Assembly (NCBI GenBank): GCA_036677425.1
Contig: JARFVT010000013.1
Location: 1,488,001 to 1,552,000 of the forward strand
Length of the DNA: 64,000 bases
Origin: JARFVT01 sp036677425
GTDB lineage: Bacteria > Pseudomonadota > Alphaproteobacteria > UBA8366 > Aestuariispiraceae
Direction: 5' to 3'
Part shown: positions 46,595 to 55,795 of the stretch, piece by piece
How positions within the stretch are numbered: the first letter of the stretch is position 1
Layout: each line of letters starts with the position of its first letter
Translations under genes and position numbers: made by a program
Notes under the pieces: generated by a model
Told to the model about the DNA's origin: nothing
The model's input: the letters and a program-made list of their open reading frames with translations, nothing else
Database searches by the model: none

Positions 46595-47332
46595 ATGCAA
46601 AGATGGAAAATTATAATTGAATATGACGGTGGCCCATATGTGGGCTGGCAACGGCAAGATAATGGTATTTCCGTTCAGGGCGTATTAGAAAAAGCAATTT
46701 TTGATTTTTCTGGTGAAAAGGTTAAAATACAGGCATCTGGTCGCACAGATGCAGGCGTTCATGCCTTAGCACAGGTGGCACATTTTGATCTTGAAAAAGA
46801 TATAACTGGCTTGAAAATTAGAGAAGCCTTAAATTATCATACTAAAAAACACCCAATTGCCATAATTGAAGCTGATGCGGTTAATGATGAATTTAACGCC
46901 AGATTCGATGCAAAAATGCGATATTATCGTTATCGTATTTGCGATCGCCGTGCCAAACCCGCATTGGATATAGGTCGTATTTGGCATATTCCACGCAAAT
47001 TAAATGTTGATGCAATGCATGATGCGGCACAAATTTTAACTGGTAAACATGATTTCACATCATTTCGTGCTGTTCAATGCCAAGCAAAAAGCCCGGTTAG
47101 AAGCTTGGATAGTCTAAATATAGCCCGAGTAGGAGATGAAATTCATCTTACCGCCAAGGCAAAAAGTTTTTTACATCATCAAATTAGAAATTTTGCTGGC
47201 ACATTGCATCTTGTTGGCACAGGCAAATGGGATAAGGCACGAGTTAAATTGGCGCTTGATGCCAAGGATAGACGACAAGCAGGCCCAACAGCACCACCGC
47301 ATGGGCTTTATTTAACAAAAATTGAATATTAA
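46595..47332 (+). CDS. truA: tRNA pseudouridine synthase A
   Basis: 245 residues. Makes pseudouridine at positions 38-40 of tRNAs. Catalytic Asp in ASGRTDAGVHALAQ near residue 51; FDAKMRYYRYRI and FLHHQIRNFAGTL are further signatures. Complete. Confidence 0.95.
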   Translation: MQRWKIIIEYDGGPYVGWQRQDNGISVQGVLEKAIFDFSGEKVKIQASGRTDAGVHALAQVAHFDLEKDITGLKIREALNYHTKKHPIAIIEADAVNDEFNARFDAKMRYYRYRICDRRAKPALDIGRIWHIPRKLNVDAMHDAAQILTGKHDFTSFRAVQCQAKSPVRSLDSLNIARVGDEIHLTAKAKSFLHHQIRNFAGTLHLVGTGKWDKARVKLALDAKDRRQAGPTAPPHGLYLTKIEY

Positions 47333-47349
47333 TATTTATAACTGTTAAT

Positions 47350-47946
47350 TCATGTGCCAAATTGCATATTATATTTGGTAATTAAAATCATTTGACCAAT
47401 GAAAAAATCGGCAAAAATAAATGGTATTGCCTTAATAACAGAAACCTTCATGGTTATTTTAAAAATAAAGATATGAATAATAAACCGCCAAATTAAAAAA
47501 CCGATCGATATAGCAGCGATTAATTCCAATGAAAAAATATTCATATATTCTAAAATTGTAACGATAAACCCCAATGCCAACATTGGTGCAGCCGACCAAT
47601 TATATAAAATTATATATGAAAAATAATTATTCTTGCGGTCAATCATTTTAACTACATATAACATGGCCACAGGCCATAACACCCAACTTATTATATATGC
47701 AATTATTTCAACACTAAGTAATCTAAAAACATTGTCATATGCAGATGCGTTCATTGATTCGGAAAAATACCGATTGGTAAAAACCATAATCAAATATATC
47801 GGCAATAAGATCACCGCACACCAAAAGCTTTGCCAGAATGCCCGCAGGTCGATGGTAAAAAAACCAAGGCATTTTTCATTACGCAAGAAAATATGCGTCG
47901 CACCGATCAGGTTTTTAATTATTTCAGCAACAGATATTAAATACAT
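47350..47946 (-). CDS. Polytopic membrane protein, unknown
   Basis: 198 residues with about five membrane helices. Resembles alphaproteobacterial proteins found next to dapE/truA, loosely Yip1-like, but I cannot assign a function. Convergent with truA; it follows dapE by 21 bp in the same direction order (dapD-dapE upstream). Confidence 0.65.
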   Translation of the reverse strand: MYLISVAEIIKNLIGATHIFLRNEKCLGFFTIDLRAFWQSFWCAVILLPIYLIMVFTNRYFSESMNASAYDNVFRLLSVEIIAYIISWVLWPVAMLYVVKMIDRKNNYFSYIILYNWSAAPMLALGFIVTILEYMNIFSLELIAAISIGFLIWRFIIHIFIFKITMKVSVIKAIPFIFADFFIGQMILITKYNMQFGT

Positions 47947-47967
47947 TTAACAATACTATCTATAATA

Positions 47968-49131
47968 TTATTTTTCATCATAATAATATTTAATTATATT
48001 ATGATAAATATTTACAAGGCTATGCAAATCATCAATTGCCACATATTCATCGATTTTATGCATCGATTTCCCCACAAGGCCAAAATCTAAAACAGGGCAG
48101 TAATCTTTGATAAAGCGGCTATCAGATGTGCCGCCAGTTGTCGATAATTGACAAATTTTACCAGTTTCATCTTTTACTGCCCGCCCGACAATATCGCTCA
48201 GAAACCCTGGCTTAGTCAAAAATGATTCGCCGCTAATTCGTTTCGATAATGTGAATTTTAAACCATCACCACCCGCAGTATTTATTACATCAATGATGAT
48301 TTTTTCAATATCCATGCTTATATGTAAATCATTAAATCGGATATTAAATTTTGCCACCGCCGTTGCTGGTATAATATTTTCCGTCGCATTACCAACATCG
48401 ATACTGGTTATGGATAGGCTTGACGGTTGAAAATGTTCAGACCCCGCATCAATTTTTAAATCACAAAGCACGGCACATATGCGTGATAAGCGATGGATAG
48501 GATTATCGGCCAAATGCGGATAGCCCACATGGCCTTGCACGCCATTTATAATTAAATTAAAATTAACGCTGCCGCGCCTGCCAATTTTCATCATTTGACC
48601 CATATAATCGGGGTTGGTTGGTTCACCCGTTATCACATGGGATAATTTTTCGCCCATATCTTCAAGCCGTAAAAGCATTTTGCGTGTACCGTTAATTGAT
48701 GGCCCTTCTTCATCACCCGTGATTAATAAGCTTAACGAACCATTGGGGTTGCCCGATTGATCAATATATTTTGCTAATGCCGCAACCCATGCGGCAATGC
48801 CGCCTTTCATATCAACCGCACCACGCCCATATATCAAGCCATCTTTTTCAACTGCGCCAAATGGATCATGCGACCATGCCGCCATATCACCAACAGGAAC
48901 AACATCCGTATGACCAGCAAAACAAAGATTAGGCATCTTTGTGCCAAGCCTTGCATAAAGATTATCCACATCGGGCGTATCTGTATCGGAAAACACCATA
49001 CGCGTACATTTAAAACCAAGATTTTGCAAAATTTCTTGTAAATAATCAAGCGCACCGCCTTCGTCTGGGGTAACGCTTTTGCATGATATTAATTTTGCAG
49101 TCAATTTTATGACATCGAGTGGCATTTGCAA
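47968..49131 (-). CDS. dapE: Succinyl-diaminopimelate desuccinylase
   Basis: 387 residues. M20 zinc peptidase fold: FAGHTDVVPVGD, GRGAVDMKGGIAAW, ITGDEEGPSINGT and the C-terminal LSTTGGTSDSRFI. Releases LL-diaminopimelate for lysine and cell wall. Twenty-one bp downstream of dapD. Confidence 0.94.
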   Translation of the reverse strand: MQMPLDVIKLTAKLISCKSVTPDEGGALDYLQEILQNLGFKCTRMVFSDTDTPDVDNLYARLGTKMPNLCFAGHTDVVPVGDMAAWSHDPFGAVEKDGLIYGRGAVDMKGGIAAWVAALAKYIDQSGNPNGSLSLLITGDEEGPSINGTRKMLLRLEDMGEKLSHVITGEPTNPDYMGQMMKIGRRGSVNFNLIINGVQGHVGYPHLADNPIHRLSRICAVLCDLKIDAGSEHFQPSSLSITSIDVGNATENIIPATAVAKFNIRFNDLHISMDIEKIIIDVINTAGGDGLKFTLSKRISGESFLTKPGFLSDIVGRAVKDETGKICQLSTTGGTSDSRFIKDYCPVLDFGLVGKSMHKIDEYVAIDDLHSLVNIYHNIIKYYYDEK

Positions 49132-49152
49132 CCAACCTTATAATTATTAAAT

Positions 49153-49998
49153 TTAATCGCGCAATAAATCATTAATTGATGTTTTAGAACGCGTTTTTGC
49201 GTCAACTCTCTTAACAATAACGGCGCAATAAAGGCTAGGCCCAGGTGTACCATCGGGTAGATCCTTACCCGGCATTGAACCAGACACTACCACAGAATAT
49301 GCAGGAACGCGCCCCATGAATATTTCACCCGTTGCCCGATCAATAATTTTTGTCGATCCACTAATGAAAACTCCCATGGAAATAACCGCGCCTTCTTCGA
49401 CTATAACCCCTTCAACAATTTCAGAACGTGCGCCGATGAAACAATTATCTTCAATAATTACAGGACCAGCTTGTAATGGTTCTAAAACTCCACCAATGCC
49501 AACGCCGCCAGATAAATGAACATTTTTACCAATTTGGGCGCAAGAACCAACGGTAACCCATGTATCAACCATCGTGCCTTCGTCAACATATGCACCTAAA
49601 TTAACGAATGACGGCATCAATACCACCGATGGTGCAATATAGGCCGATTTACGAACAATACAATTAGGCACAGCACGAAAACCAGCATTGCGAAACTGAT
49701 CTTCGCCCCAGCCCGCAAATTTACTTGGCACTTTATCCCACCAACATGTATCATCACCTGCACCGCCCTTGATTAAAACCATGTCATTCAAACGAAAAGA
49801 TAATAATACCGCCTTTTTTGCCCATTGATTGACCTGCCAGCCATTATCGGTTTTTTCAGCTACACGCAATTTACCGCAATCTAATAAGTTAAGCGTATCA
49901 TCAACCGCATCGCGAACTTCTCCTTTGGTTGCATATGTTATCGATGAGCTATCATCAAAGGCTTGATTAATTATTGTTTGTAAATCGTTAAAGCTCAT
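49153..49998 (-). CDS. dapD: Tetrahydrodipicolinate N-succinyltransferase
   Basis: 281 residues. Left-handed beta helix (hexapeptide repeats, about residues 110-230) with GGVGIGGVLEPLQAGPV and SEIVEGVIVEEGAVISMG. Provides the substrate of the succinylase branch, completed by dapE. Confidence 0.95.
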   Translation of the reverse strand: MSFNDLQTIINQAFDDSSSITYATKGEVRDAVDDTLNLLDCGKLRVAEKTDNGWQVNQWAKKAVLLSFRLNDMVLIKGGAGDDTCWWDKVPSKFAGWGEDQFRNAGFRAVPNCIVRKSAYIAPSVVLMPSFVNLGAYVDEGTMVDTWVTVGSCAQIGKNVHLSGGVGIGGVLEPLQAGPVIIEDNCFIGARSEIVEGVIVEEGAVISMGVFISGSTKIIDRATGEIFMGRVPAYSVVVSGSMPGKDLPDGTPGPSLYCAVIVKRVDAKTRSKTSINDLLRD

Positions 49999-50054
49999 TT
50001 ATTTCCTCATTTAAAAAATATAGTTGTAAGTCATTATAATATATCAATATGCCA

Positions 50055-50819
50055 TTAATCAACAGAACCAATCTGTGCAAATAATGGGCATTTACTATAA
50101 TTAGGAATGGATTTAGGGTGGCTATCTTTTAACCAATCCATTGTTATTGCATAATTATCTACAAAAATTTTCTTTTCAAGGCCGTTTTTATATAAAGCCT
50201 GTAATTTATTTAACGCCTTGATGCTGCCCTTGATACATGCCGCTTGTAGCCAAAATATTGCCATCATTTGATGTTTTTTAGCACCATTTAAAAGTAACAT
50301 ATTAGCCAGCGCTAATTGCGATGATAAATCATTAGATAACGCCGCCTTATCATACCATTTTTTAGCCATATCAAAATCTTTTTTAATGCCAACACCATTT
50401 TCATAGGCATGCGCCAATGCATTTTGCGCTTTAACTGTATTATATTTATTCGCCAATCTGTAATGAATAATGAATGCTTCATTGCTATTTTTTTTAGTAC
50501 CAATACCATTTAATAACATATATGCCTTATTAAATGTTGCTTGTTTATGACCATTAAATGCCGCACGGCTATACCATTTAAAGGCGATAGCATCATTTTT
50601 TTCAACGCCGCGACCATTAGCATAAATTTTAGCCAATTGGAATTGTGCTTGTTTATTGTCTTTTTGTGCCAATGGCAACCATAGTTTTAATGCCATTGCA
50701 AAATCACCTTTGCTATATGCCTTTGCACCCGATTTATAATCTGCATATGCATAATTATCCATATAGCCATATAGAATCACATTAAATAACATAAGGGCAA
50801 TAATATTTTTAAATTTCAT
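50055..50819 (-). CDS. Exported Sel1-repeat protein
   Basis: About 254 residues from the ATG at 50819. Signal peptide (IIALMLFNVILYGYM, cleavage near YAYA), then five or six Sel1-like repeats: AQFQLAKIYANGRGVEKN, YMLLNGIGTKKN, ALAHAYENGVGIKKD. Such proteins scaffold periplasmic complexes. Single gene, divergent from rpe. Confidence 0.78.
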   Translation of the reverse strand: MKFKNIIALMLFNVILYGYMDNYAYADYKSGAKAYSKGDFAMALKLWLPLAQKDNKQAQFQLAKIYANGRGVEKNDAIAFKWYSRAAFNGHKQATFNKAYMLLNGIGTKKNSNEAFIIHYRLANKYNTVKAQNALAHAYENGVGIKKDFDMAKKWYDKAALSNDLSSQLALANMLLLNGAKKHQMMAIFWLQAACIKGSIKALNKLQALYKNGLEKKIFVDNYAITMDWLKDSHPKSIPNYSKCPLFAQIGSVD

Positions 50820-51016
50820 GATATGTATATTCATATGATTAAAATAGTCATATATAAAGTCAATGTCATGCAAAGAATTAAAAATCACCATAATAAATCA
50901 TATTTAAAATAAACCTGCTTGAATATAAGTCTTAGTGATAATAAAATATTAGCATGAAATATATTATAACCATTAAATAATATGAAATTTTTAAATTATT
51001 GTTATGAAAGTTAATT

Positions 51017-51676
51017 ATGGCCAATATCGTTAAAATTGCCCCAAGTATTTTATCTGCTGATTTTGCAAAGTTAGGCGATGAAATTCGCGCAATTGATAAT
51101 GCGGGGGCTGATTATATTCATATCGATGTTATGGACGGTCATTATGTACCGAATATTACCATTGGCGCAAATGTGGTTAAATCACTTCGTCCACATAGTG
51201 ATAAAATATTTGATGTCCATTTAATGATTGCCCCTGTGGATAATTTTATCAAGGATTTTGCCGATGCTGGCGCCGATATAATAACTATCCATGCCGAAGC
51301 AACGCCACATATCCACCGGACAATCCAATATATTAAAAGCCTTGGTAAAAAGGCAGGCATTGCCCTCACCCCATCCACACCCGAAGATGTAATCAATTAT
51401 TTAATGGAAATGGTTGATTTAATTTTGGTTATGTCAGTTAACCCAGGGTTTGGTGGACAATCTTTTATAAATAATCAATTGCAAAAAATAAAAAAAATCC
51501 GTCATAAGATTGATATGTCTGGTCGCGATATTGATTTACAAGTCGATGGCGGTATTAATTTTGCAACCGCACCATTAGCAATAATGAATGGTGCAAATAT
51601 ATTGGTTGCTGGTACGGCAGTATTTAAAGATGGTGCATCTGGTTATGCCAAAAACATTAAACAATTACGCGGATAA
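51017..51676 (+). CDS. rpe: Ribulose-phosphate 3-epimerase
   Basis: 219 residues. TIM barrel: APSILSADFAKL, HIDVMDGHYVPNITIG (metal His/Asp), VNPGFGGQSFI and DGGI. Interconverts ribulose-5-P and xylulose-5-P. Ten bp before the heparinase-like gene. Confidence 0.95.
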   Translation: MANIVKIAPSILSADFAKLGDEIRAIDNAGADYIHIDVMDGHYVPNITIGANVVKSLRPHSDKIFDVHLMIAPVDNFIKDFADAGADIITIHAEATPHIHRTIQYIKSLGKKAGIALTPSTPEDVINYLMEMVDLILVMSVNPGFGGQSFINNQLQKIKKIRHKIDMSGRDIDLQVDGGINFATAPLAIMNGANILVAGTAVFKDGASGYAKNIKQLRG

Positions 51677-51685
51677 AATATTTCT

Positions 51686-53392
51686 ATGCAAAACGGGTTA
51701 AAAATCAACAAACCCATCTTAGGGCAATTTTATTATTATTTGATAAAATTAAGCGGTCAAGGCTTACTATACGGCCTTAGTCTATGGGGTAAAACCGCAA
51801 GCGCGCCAAAAATAAATATTACTAGCCTATGGCATGGCGATCCTGAATTTGGCAAAGAAATTTTAAAATACGGTTTCCGAAATAAACAAAAATTAAACCC
51901 ACAAGATAAATCATCACATATTAAGCAACAATCAAGTAATCATTTTAATATTTCAAAAGATTATAAAAATAATAACCATGCGGATAATAACGACCAATGG
52001 CTATATCATATGAATTCATTCACATGGCTGGTAGATTTAGCGGCAATTGGCAAAAGCGATAAAATAGCAAAATATGCTCAAAATCTTTGTAAAAATTGGC
52101 TTGAAGCCAATAGTGATTTTACCGCTATTAAATATAATTCAATTGCATGGCAGACAGATATTACCGCAAAACGCGTATTTTCATGGTTGCAACATTGGCA
52201 AGTGTTTTTTGATAGAGGCGAACTTAATTTTCGCCATGATATGCTTAAATCCATCGCAAGACAAATAAGACATTTACGCAACATGGCGGCTTATCAATCA
52301 CTGAGTGATGGTAATATAAGCGCAGTAAAGGGATGGATATGCGCTTGTTTAATATTAAAAAGCGAAGAAACAGGGTTAATCGCAGCAACAAAGGCACTTG
52401 AGTGGGTTTTAGCCGAGCAAATTTTTGCCGATGGCGGACATATTAGTCGCATTCCAGAAAAGCAGCTTTCTATTTTACAAGATTTAATCGATATAAGATT
52501 AGTTTTCCGCCAAGCAAAAATTGAAACACCAGATTTTTTACAAATAACCATTGATAAAATGTCGCCTATGTTACGTTTTTATCGTCATCCAGACAAATCA
52601 TTAGCAGTCTTCAACGGTGGTAATATAAAAAATAAAGATATTATTGATAGCATATTAAATTATGCCGATGCGCGGGGAATTGCGCCAAAACATGCCCCCC
52701 ATAGCGGTTATGAAAAATTATTAGCCGGAAATCTTTGCGCCTTTATTGATGTGGGTAATCCGTCGCCGTTAATTAAATATGATGATATATTCGCTGGCGC
52801 GCTTGCAATCGAAGTAAGCCTTGGCGAAAATCGCATATTCGTTAATTGCGGCAAATCAATTGCCGGAAACAAACAATGGCGGCAATCCGAACGCAGCACA
52901 GCCGCACATTCTACTCTTTGTTTAGCAAATCTAAATTCAACTGATTTATCTAAAAACAGCAAAAGACATGCATATGTAACATCAACATATTCGACCAAGA
53001 ATGGTAATCAATGGGTCGATGCCAGCCATGATGGATATATGGCAAATATGGGCATTATACATACAAGACGATTATTCATGGCAAAAGATGGTAATGATTT
53101 ACGCGGCGAGGATATTATTGAGGGAAAAGTTGGTATTGATTACAGTATATCATTTCATTTACACCCAAAAATAAAAGTTTCAATTTTACATAATAAACAA
53201 TCGGCATTATTAAAGTTAGCCAATGGTGAAGCTTGGCGGTTACGAATTTCTGGTGCAGCTATTACATTAATGGATAGCATATATTTTGGTGATAATGGTA
53301 AATTCAAACGTAGCCAACAAATTATTTTATCGGGCATAACCGCGACAAATAAAACAAAAATAAAATGGGCTTTACGCCATGATAATATTTAA
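51686..53392 (+). CDS. Heparinase II/III family protein
   Basis: 568 residues. N-terminal helical (alpha/alpha toroid) part with WLYHMNSFTWLVDLA, AYQSLSDGNISAVKGWICAC and FADGGHISRIPEKQLSILQDL; C-terminal beta-sandwich with RQSERSTAAHSTLCL. Conserved between rpe and purH in alphaproteobacteria. Polysaccharide lyase fold, substrate unknown. No signal peptide is obvious. Confidence 0.85.
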   Translation: MQNGLKINKPILGQFYYYLIKLSGQGLLYGLSLWGKTASAPKINITSLWHGDPEFGKEILKYGFRNKQKLNPQDKSSHIKQQSSNHFNISKDYKNNNHADNNDQWLYHMNSFTWLVDLAAIGKSDKIAKYAQNLCKNWLEANSDFTAIKYNSIAWQTDITAKRVFSWLQHWQVFFDRGELNFRHDMLKSIARQIRHLRNMAAYQSLSDGNISAVKGWICACLILKSEETGLIAATKALEWVLAEQIFADGGHISRIPEKQLSILQDLIDIRLVFRQAKIETPDFLQITIDKMSPMLRFYRHPDKSLAVFNGGNIKNKDIIDSILNYADARGIAPKHAPHSGYEKLLAGNLCAFIDVGNPSPLIKYDDIFAGALAIEVSLGENRIFVNCGKSIAGNKQWRQSERSTAAHSTLCLANLNSTDLSKNSKRHAYVTSTYSTKNGNQWVDASHDGYMANMGIIHTRRLFMAKDGNDLRGEDIIEGKVGIDYSISFHLHPKIKVSILHNKQSALLKLANGEAWRLRISGAAITLMDSIYFGDNGKFKRSQQIILSGITATNKTKIKWALRHDNI

Positions 53393-53503
53393 TTAAAAAT
53401 AAAAATTAACAATCCTCACGAATAGACAATACTTGAATTTATTCGCATCCCGCTATATTAGATATATTTAGGCGGTATTTATTATCAATGATTAGGAATG
53501 AAA

Positions 53504-55069
53504 ATGTCTGACACCCCAATTGCGAGAGCATTAATAAGCGTATCTGATAAAACAGGACTTGTTGAATTTGCAACCAATCTGGCTCGCCATAAAATACGCC
53601 TTCTTTCCACTGGTGGTTCTGCCAAAATATTAAAGGATGCTGGGCTTGCCGTGACCGAAGTATCAGACCATACAGGTTTCCCTGAAATTATGGATGGGCG
53701 GGTTAAAACATTACATCCAACCATCCATGGCGGGATTTTAGCCAAACGCGATAATTCAAAACATCGTATCGCAATGGAAAGTCATGATATTTCACCAATT
53801 GATATGGTGATTGTTAATTTATATCCATTCGTTGAAACCCTTAAATCTGGTGCAAATTATGATAGTTGCATCGAAAATATCGATATCGGCGGCCCTGCGA
53901 TGTTGCGCGCAGCAGCAAAAAACCATGAATATATTACTGTTTCAAGCGATCCAGATGAATATGAAAGCATAATTGCAGCATTAAATGCAAATAATGGCAT
54001 GACAAATATTGAATTGCGTAAATTTTTGGCGCGGGCAACATTTGCCAGAACCGCCGCATATGATAGCGCAATTTCTAACTGGCTTGCCAAAGAACATGGC
54101 GATATATGCCCTAAACGCCTAACCGTTGCAGGCAAGCGTAAATTAAAATGCCGTTATGGTGAGAACCCACATCAAGAAGCTGGGCTTTATATAACCCCTG
54201 ATAGGCGCATTGGCGTTGCCAACAGCGAACAGATACAGGGTAAGGAACTTAGCTATAACAATATCAATGATGCCGATGCAGCATTTGAATTAGTTAGCGA
54301 ATTTGAACGTCCCGCGATTGTTATTGTCAAACATGCAAACCCGTGTGGCGTTGCAGAAGCCGATAAAGTTATCGATGCATGGAAACCGGCTCTTGCTTGC
54401 GACCCCATATCGGCATTTGGTGGAATTGTTGCCATTAATCGAAAGCTAGAAGCAGATATTGCCAATGAATTATGCCAAATCTTCTTAGAAGTGATAGTCG
54501 CACCATCTATAAGCGATGAAGCCCGTAAAATATTAGCCACAAAAAAGAATTTACGGGTTTTACTAACTGGGTCAATGTCTGATCCAGCCGATAAATCGCT
54601 TAGCTTTAAGTCTATTTCTGGTGGAATGTTAGTGCAAACCAGAGATTGGGGACAAATAACCAAAGCCGATCTTGAAATTGTAACCAAACGCCAACCAAGC
54701 GAACAAGAAATAAATGACATGTTATTCGCATGGAAAGTTGCCAAACATACAAAATCCAACGCCATTGTTTATTGCCGCAATCATGCCACCGTCGGTGTTG
54801 GCGCGGGACAAATGAGCCGCATTGATTCTGCCAAGATTGCCGCTGCGAAATCTGAAGCGCAACAAAGCTCGACAGGGGGGTGCAAGGGGTTGGTTGTGGC
54901 ATCGGATGCATTTTTTCCTTTTGCCGATGGGCTTATCGCCGCAATATCTGCGGGTGCAACCGCGGCAATTCACCCTGGAGGATCTATCCGAGATGACGAA
55001 GTTATCGCCGCAGCGAATAAAGCTGGCATAGCTATGGTACATACAAAAATGCGCCATTTCCGCCACTAA
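53504..55069 (+). CDS. purH: Bifunctional AICAR formyltransferase / IMP cyclohydrolase
   Basis: About 521 residues. The N-terminal MGS-like cyclohydrolase domain has LISVSDKTGLVEFA, LLSTGGSAKIL and GRVKTLHPTIHGGIL; the C-terminal transformylase domain has CRYGENPHQEAGLY and VKHANPCGVA. Last two steps to IMP. ATG at 53504 has AGGA six bases upstream; the earlier ATG overlaps it. Confidence 0.95.
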   Translation: MSDTPIARALISVSDKTGLVEFATNLARHKIRLLSTGGSAKILKDAGLAVTEVSDHTGFPEIMDGRVKTLHPTIHGGILAKRDNSKHRIAMESHDISPIDMVIVNLYPFVETLKSGANYDSCIENIDIGGPAMLRAAAKNHEYITVSSDPDEYESIIAALNANNGMTNIELRKFLARATFARTAAYDSAISNWLAKEHGDICPKRLTVAGKRKLKCRYGENPHQEAGLYITPDRRIGVANSEQIQGKELSYNNINDADAAFELVSEFERPAIVIVKHANPCGVAEADKVIDAWKPALACDPISAFGGIVAINRKLEADIANELCQIFLEVIVAPSISDEARKILATKKNLRVLLTGSMSDPADKSLSFKSISGGMLVQTRDWGQITKADLEIVTKRQPSEQEINDMLFAWKVAKHTKSNAIVYCRNHATVGVGAGQMSRIDSAKIAAAKSEAQQSSTGGCKGLVVASDAFFPFADGLIAAISAGATAAIHPGGSIRDDEVIAAANKAGIAMVHTKMRHFRH

Positions 55070-55144
55070 GCTATATTTTCATCAACTATATAATATGACA
55101 AAATATAACTAAAATTATCAATTGATTTTGTTATTAATAATTCA

Positions 55145-55420
55145 TTATGCGGCGGCTTTTACTTCATTTGTAAATCCATCTAATATATCTAATGCATATG
55201 ATGATTGATTACTGTTAATCGCATCAATTATTAACTGTAACTGCTCCAGCAATCCCATATAAAGAATTGAATTTTCTTCAATTTTACCGAAATATTCATC
55301 CAAATCATCGCTAATCAGTCTTTTACGAAGCAGGCGAGCCTGTAATATTTGTTGTTCCGTTGATGATACCGCCGTTATTATCAACTGAATATCAGTTAAC
55401 TTTTGATCAAATGTAATCAT
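55145..55420 (-). CDS. Small helical protein, unknown
   Basis: 91 residues from the ATG at 55420 (AAGGAAG upstream). All-helical, no membrane segment. It resembles small flagellar-assembly-type or regulatory proteins in composition only; not recognised. Convergent with purH. The 360-bp gap after its start (55436-55795) is AT-rich and holds no gene that I can see. Confidence 0.55.
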   Translation of the reverse strand: MITFDQKLTDIQLIITAVSSTEQQILQARLLRKRLISDDLDEYFGKIEENSILYMGLLEQLQLIIDAINSNQSSYALDILDGFTNEVKAAA

Positions 55421-55795
55421 TATAGCTTCCTTCAACTTAAGTATTTGTTAATAAAGATTAACCTGTTTTAAATATTATTAAGCTTATTTTAAATTTTGAC
55501 CCCTGTAACGAATATTAGGTAGAACATAAAAATACTAGTACTACTTACGATTATATTGCCGTTATATATAATTTCAATATAATTATTATAAAAACCTATT
55601 CTAAATACATTATTAACTGTCTGAATTCTTTAAATATGGTTAAATTCAACATATTTAATAAAAAAAACATTAAAAATACTATTGTTAATGCAATTACTTT
55701 GTATTTTATGTCTTGCTGCATTAAATAGATAAGTATTTTACCTATAATCACGTGCTTTACTTAACCGATTCGCTTAAATGAGATAGATAGCCTTT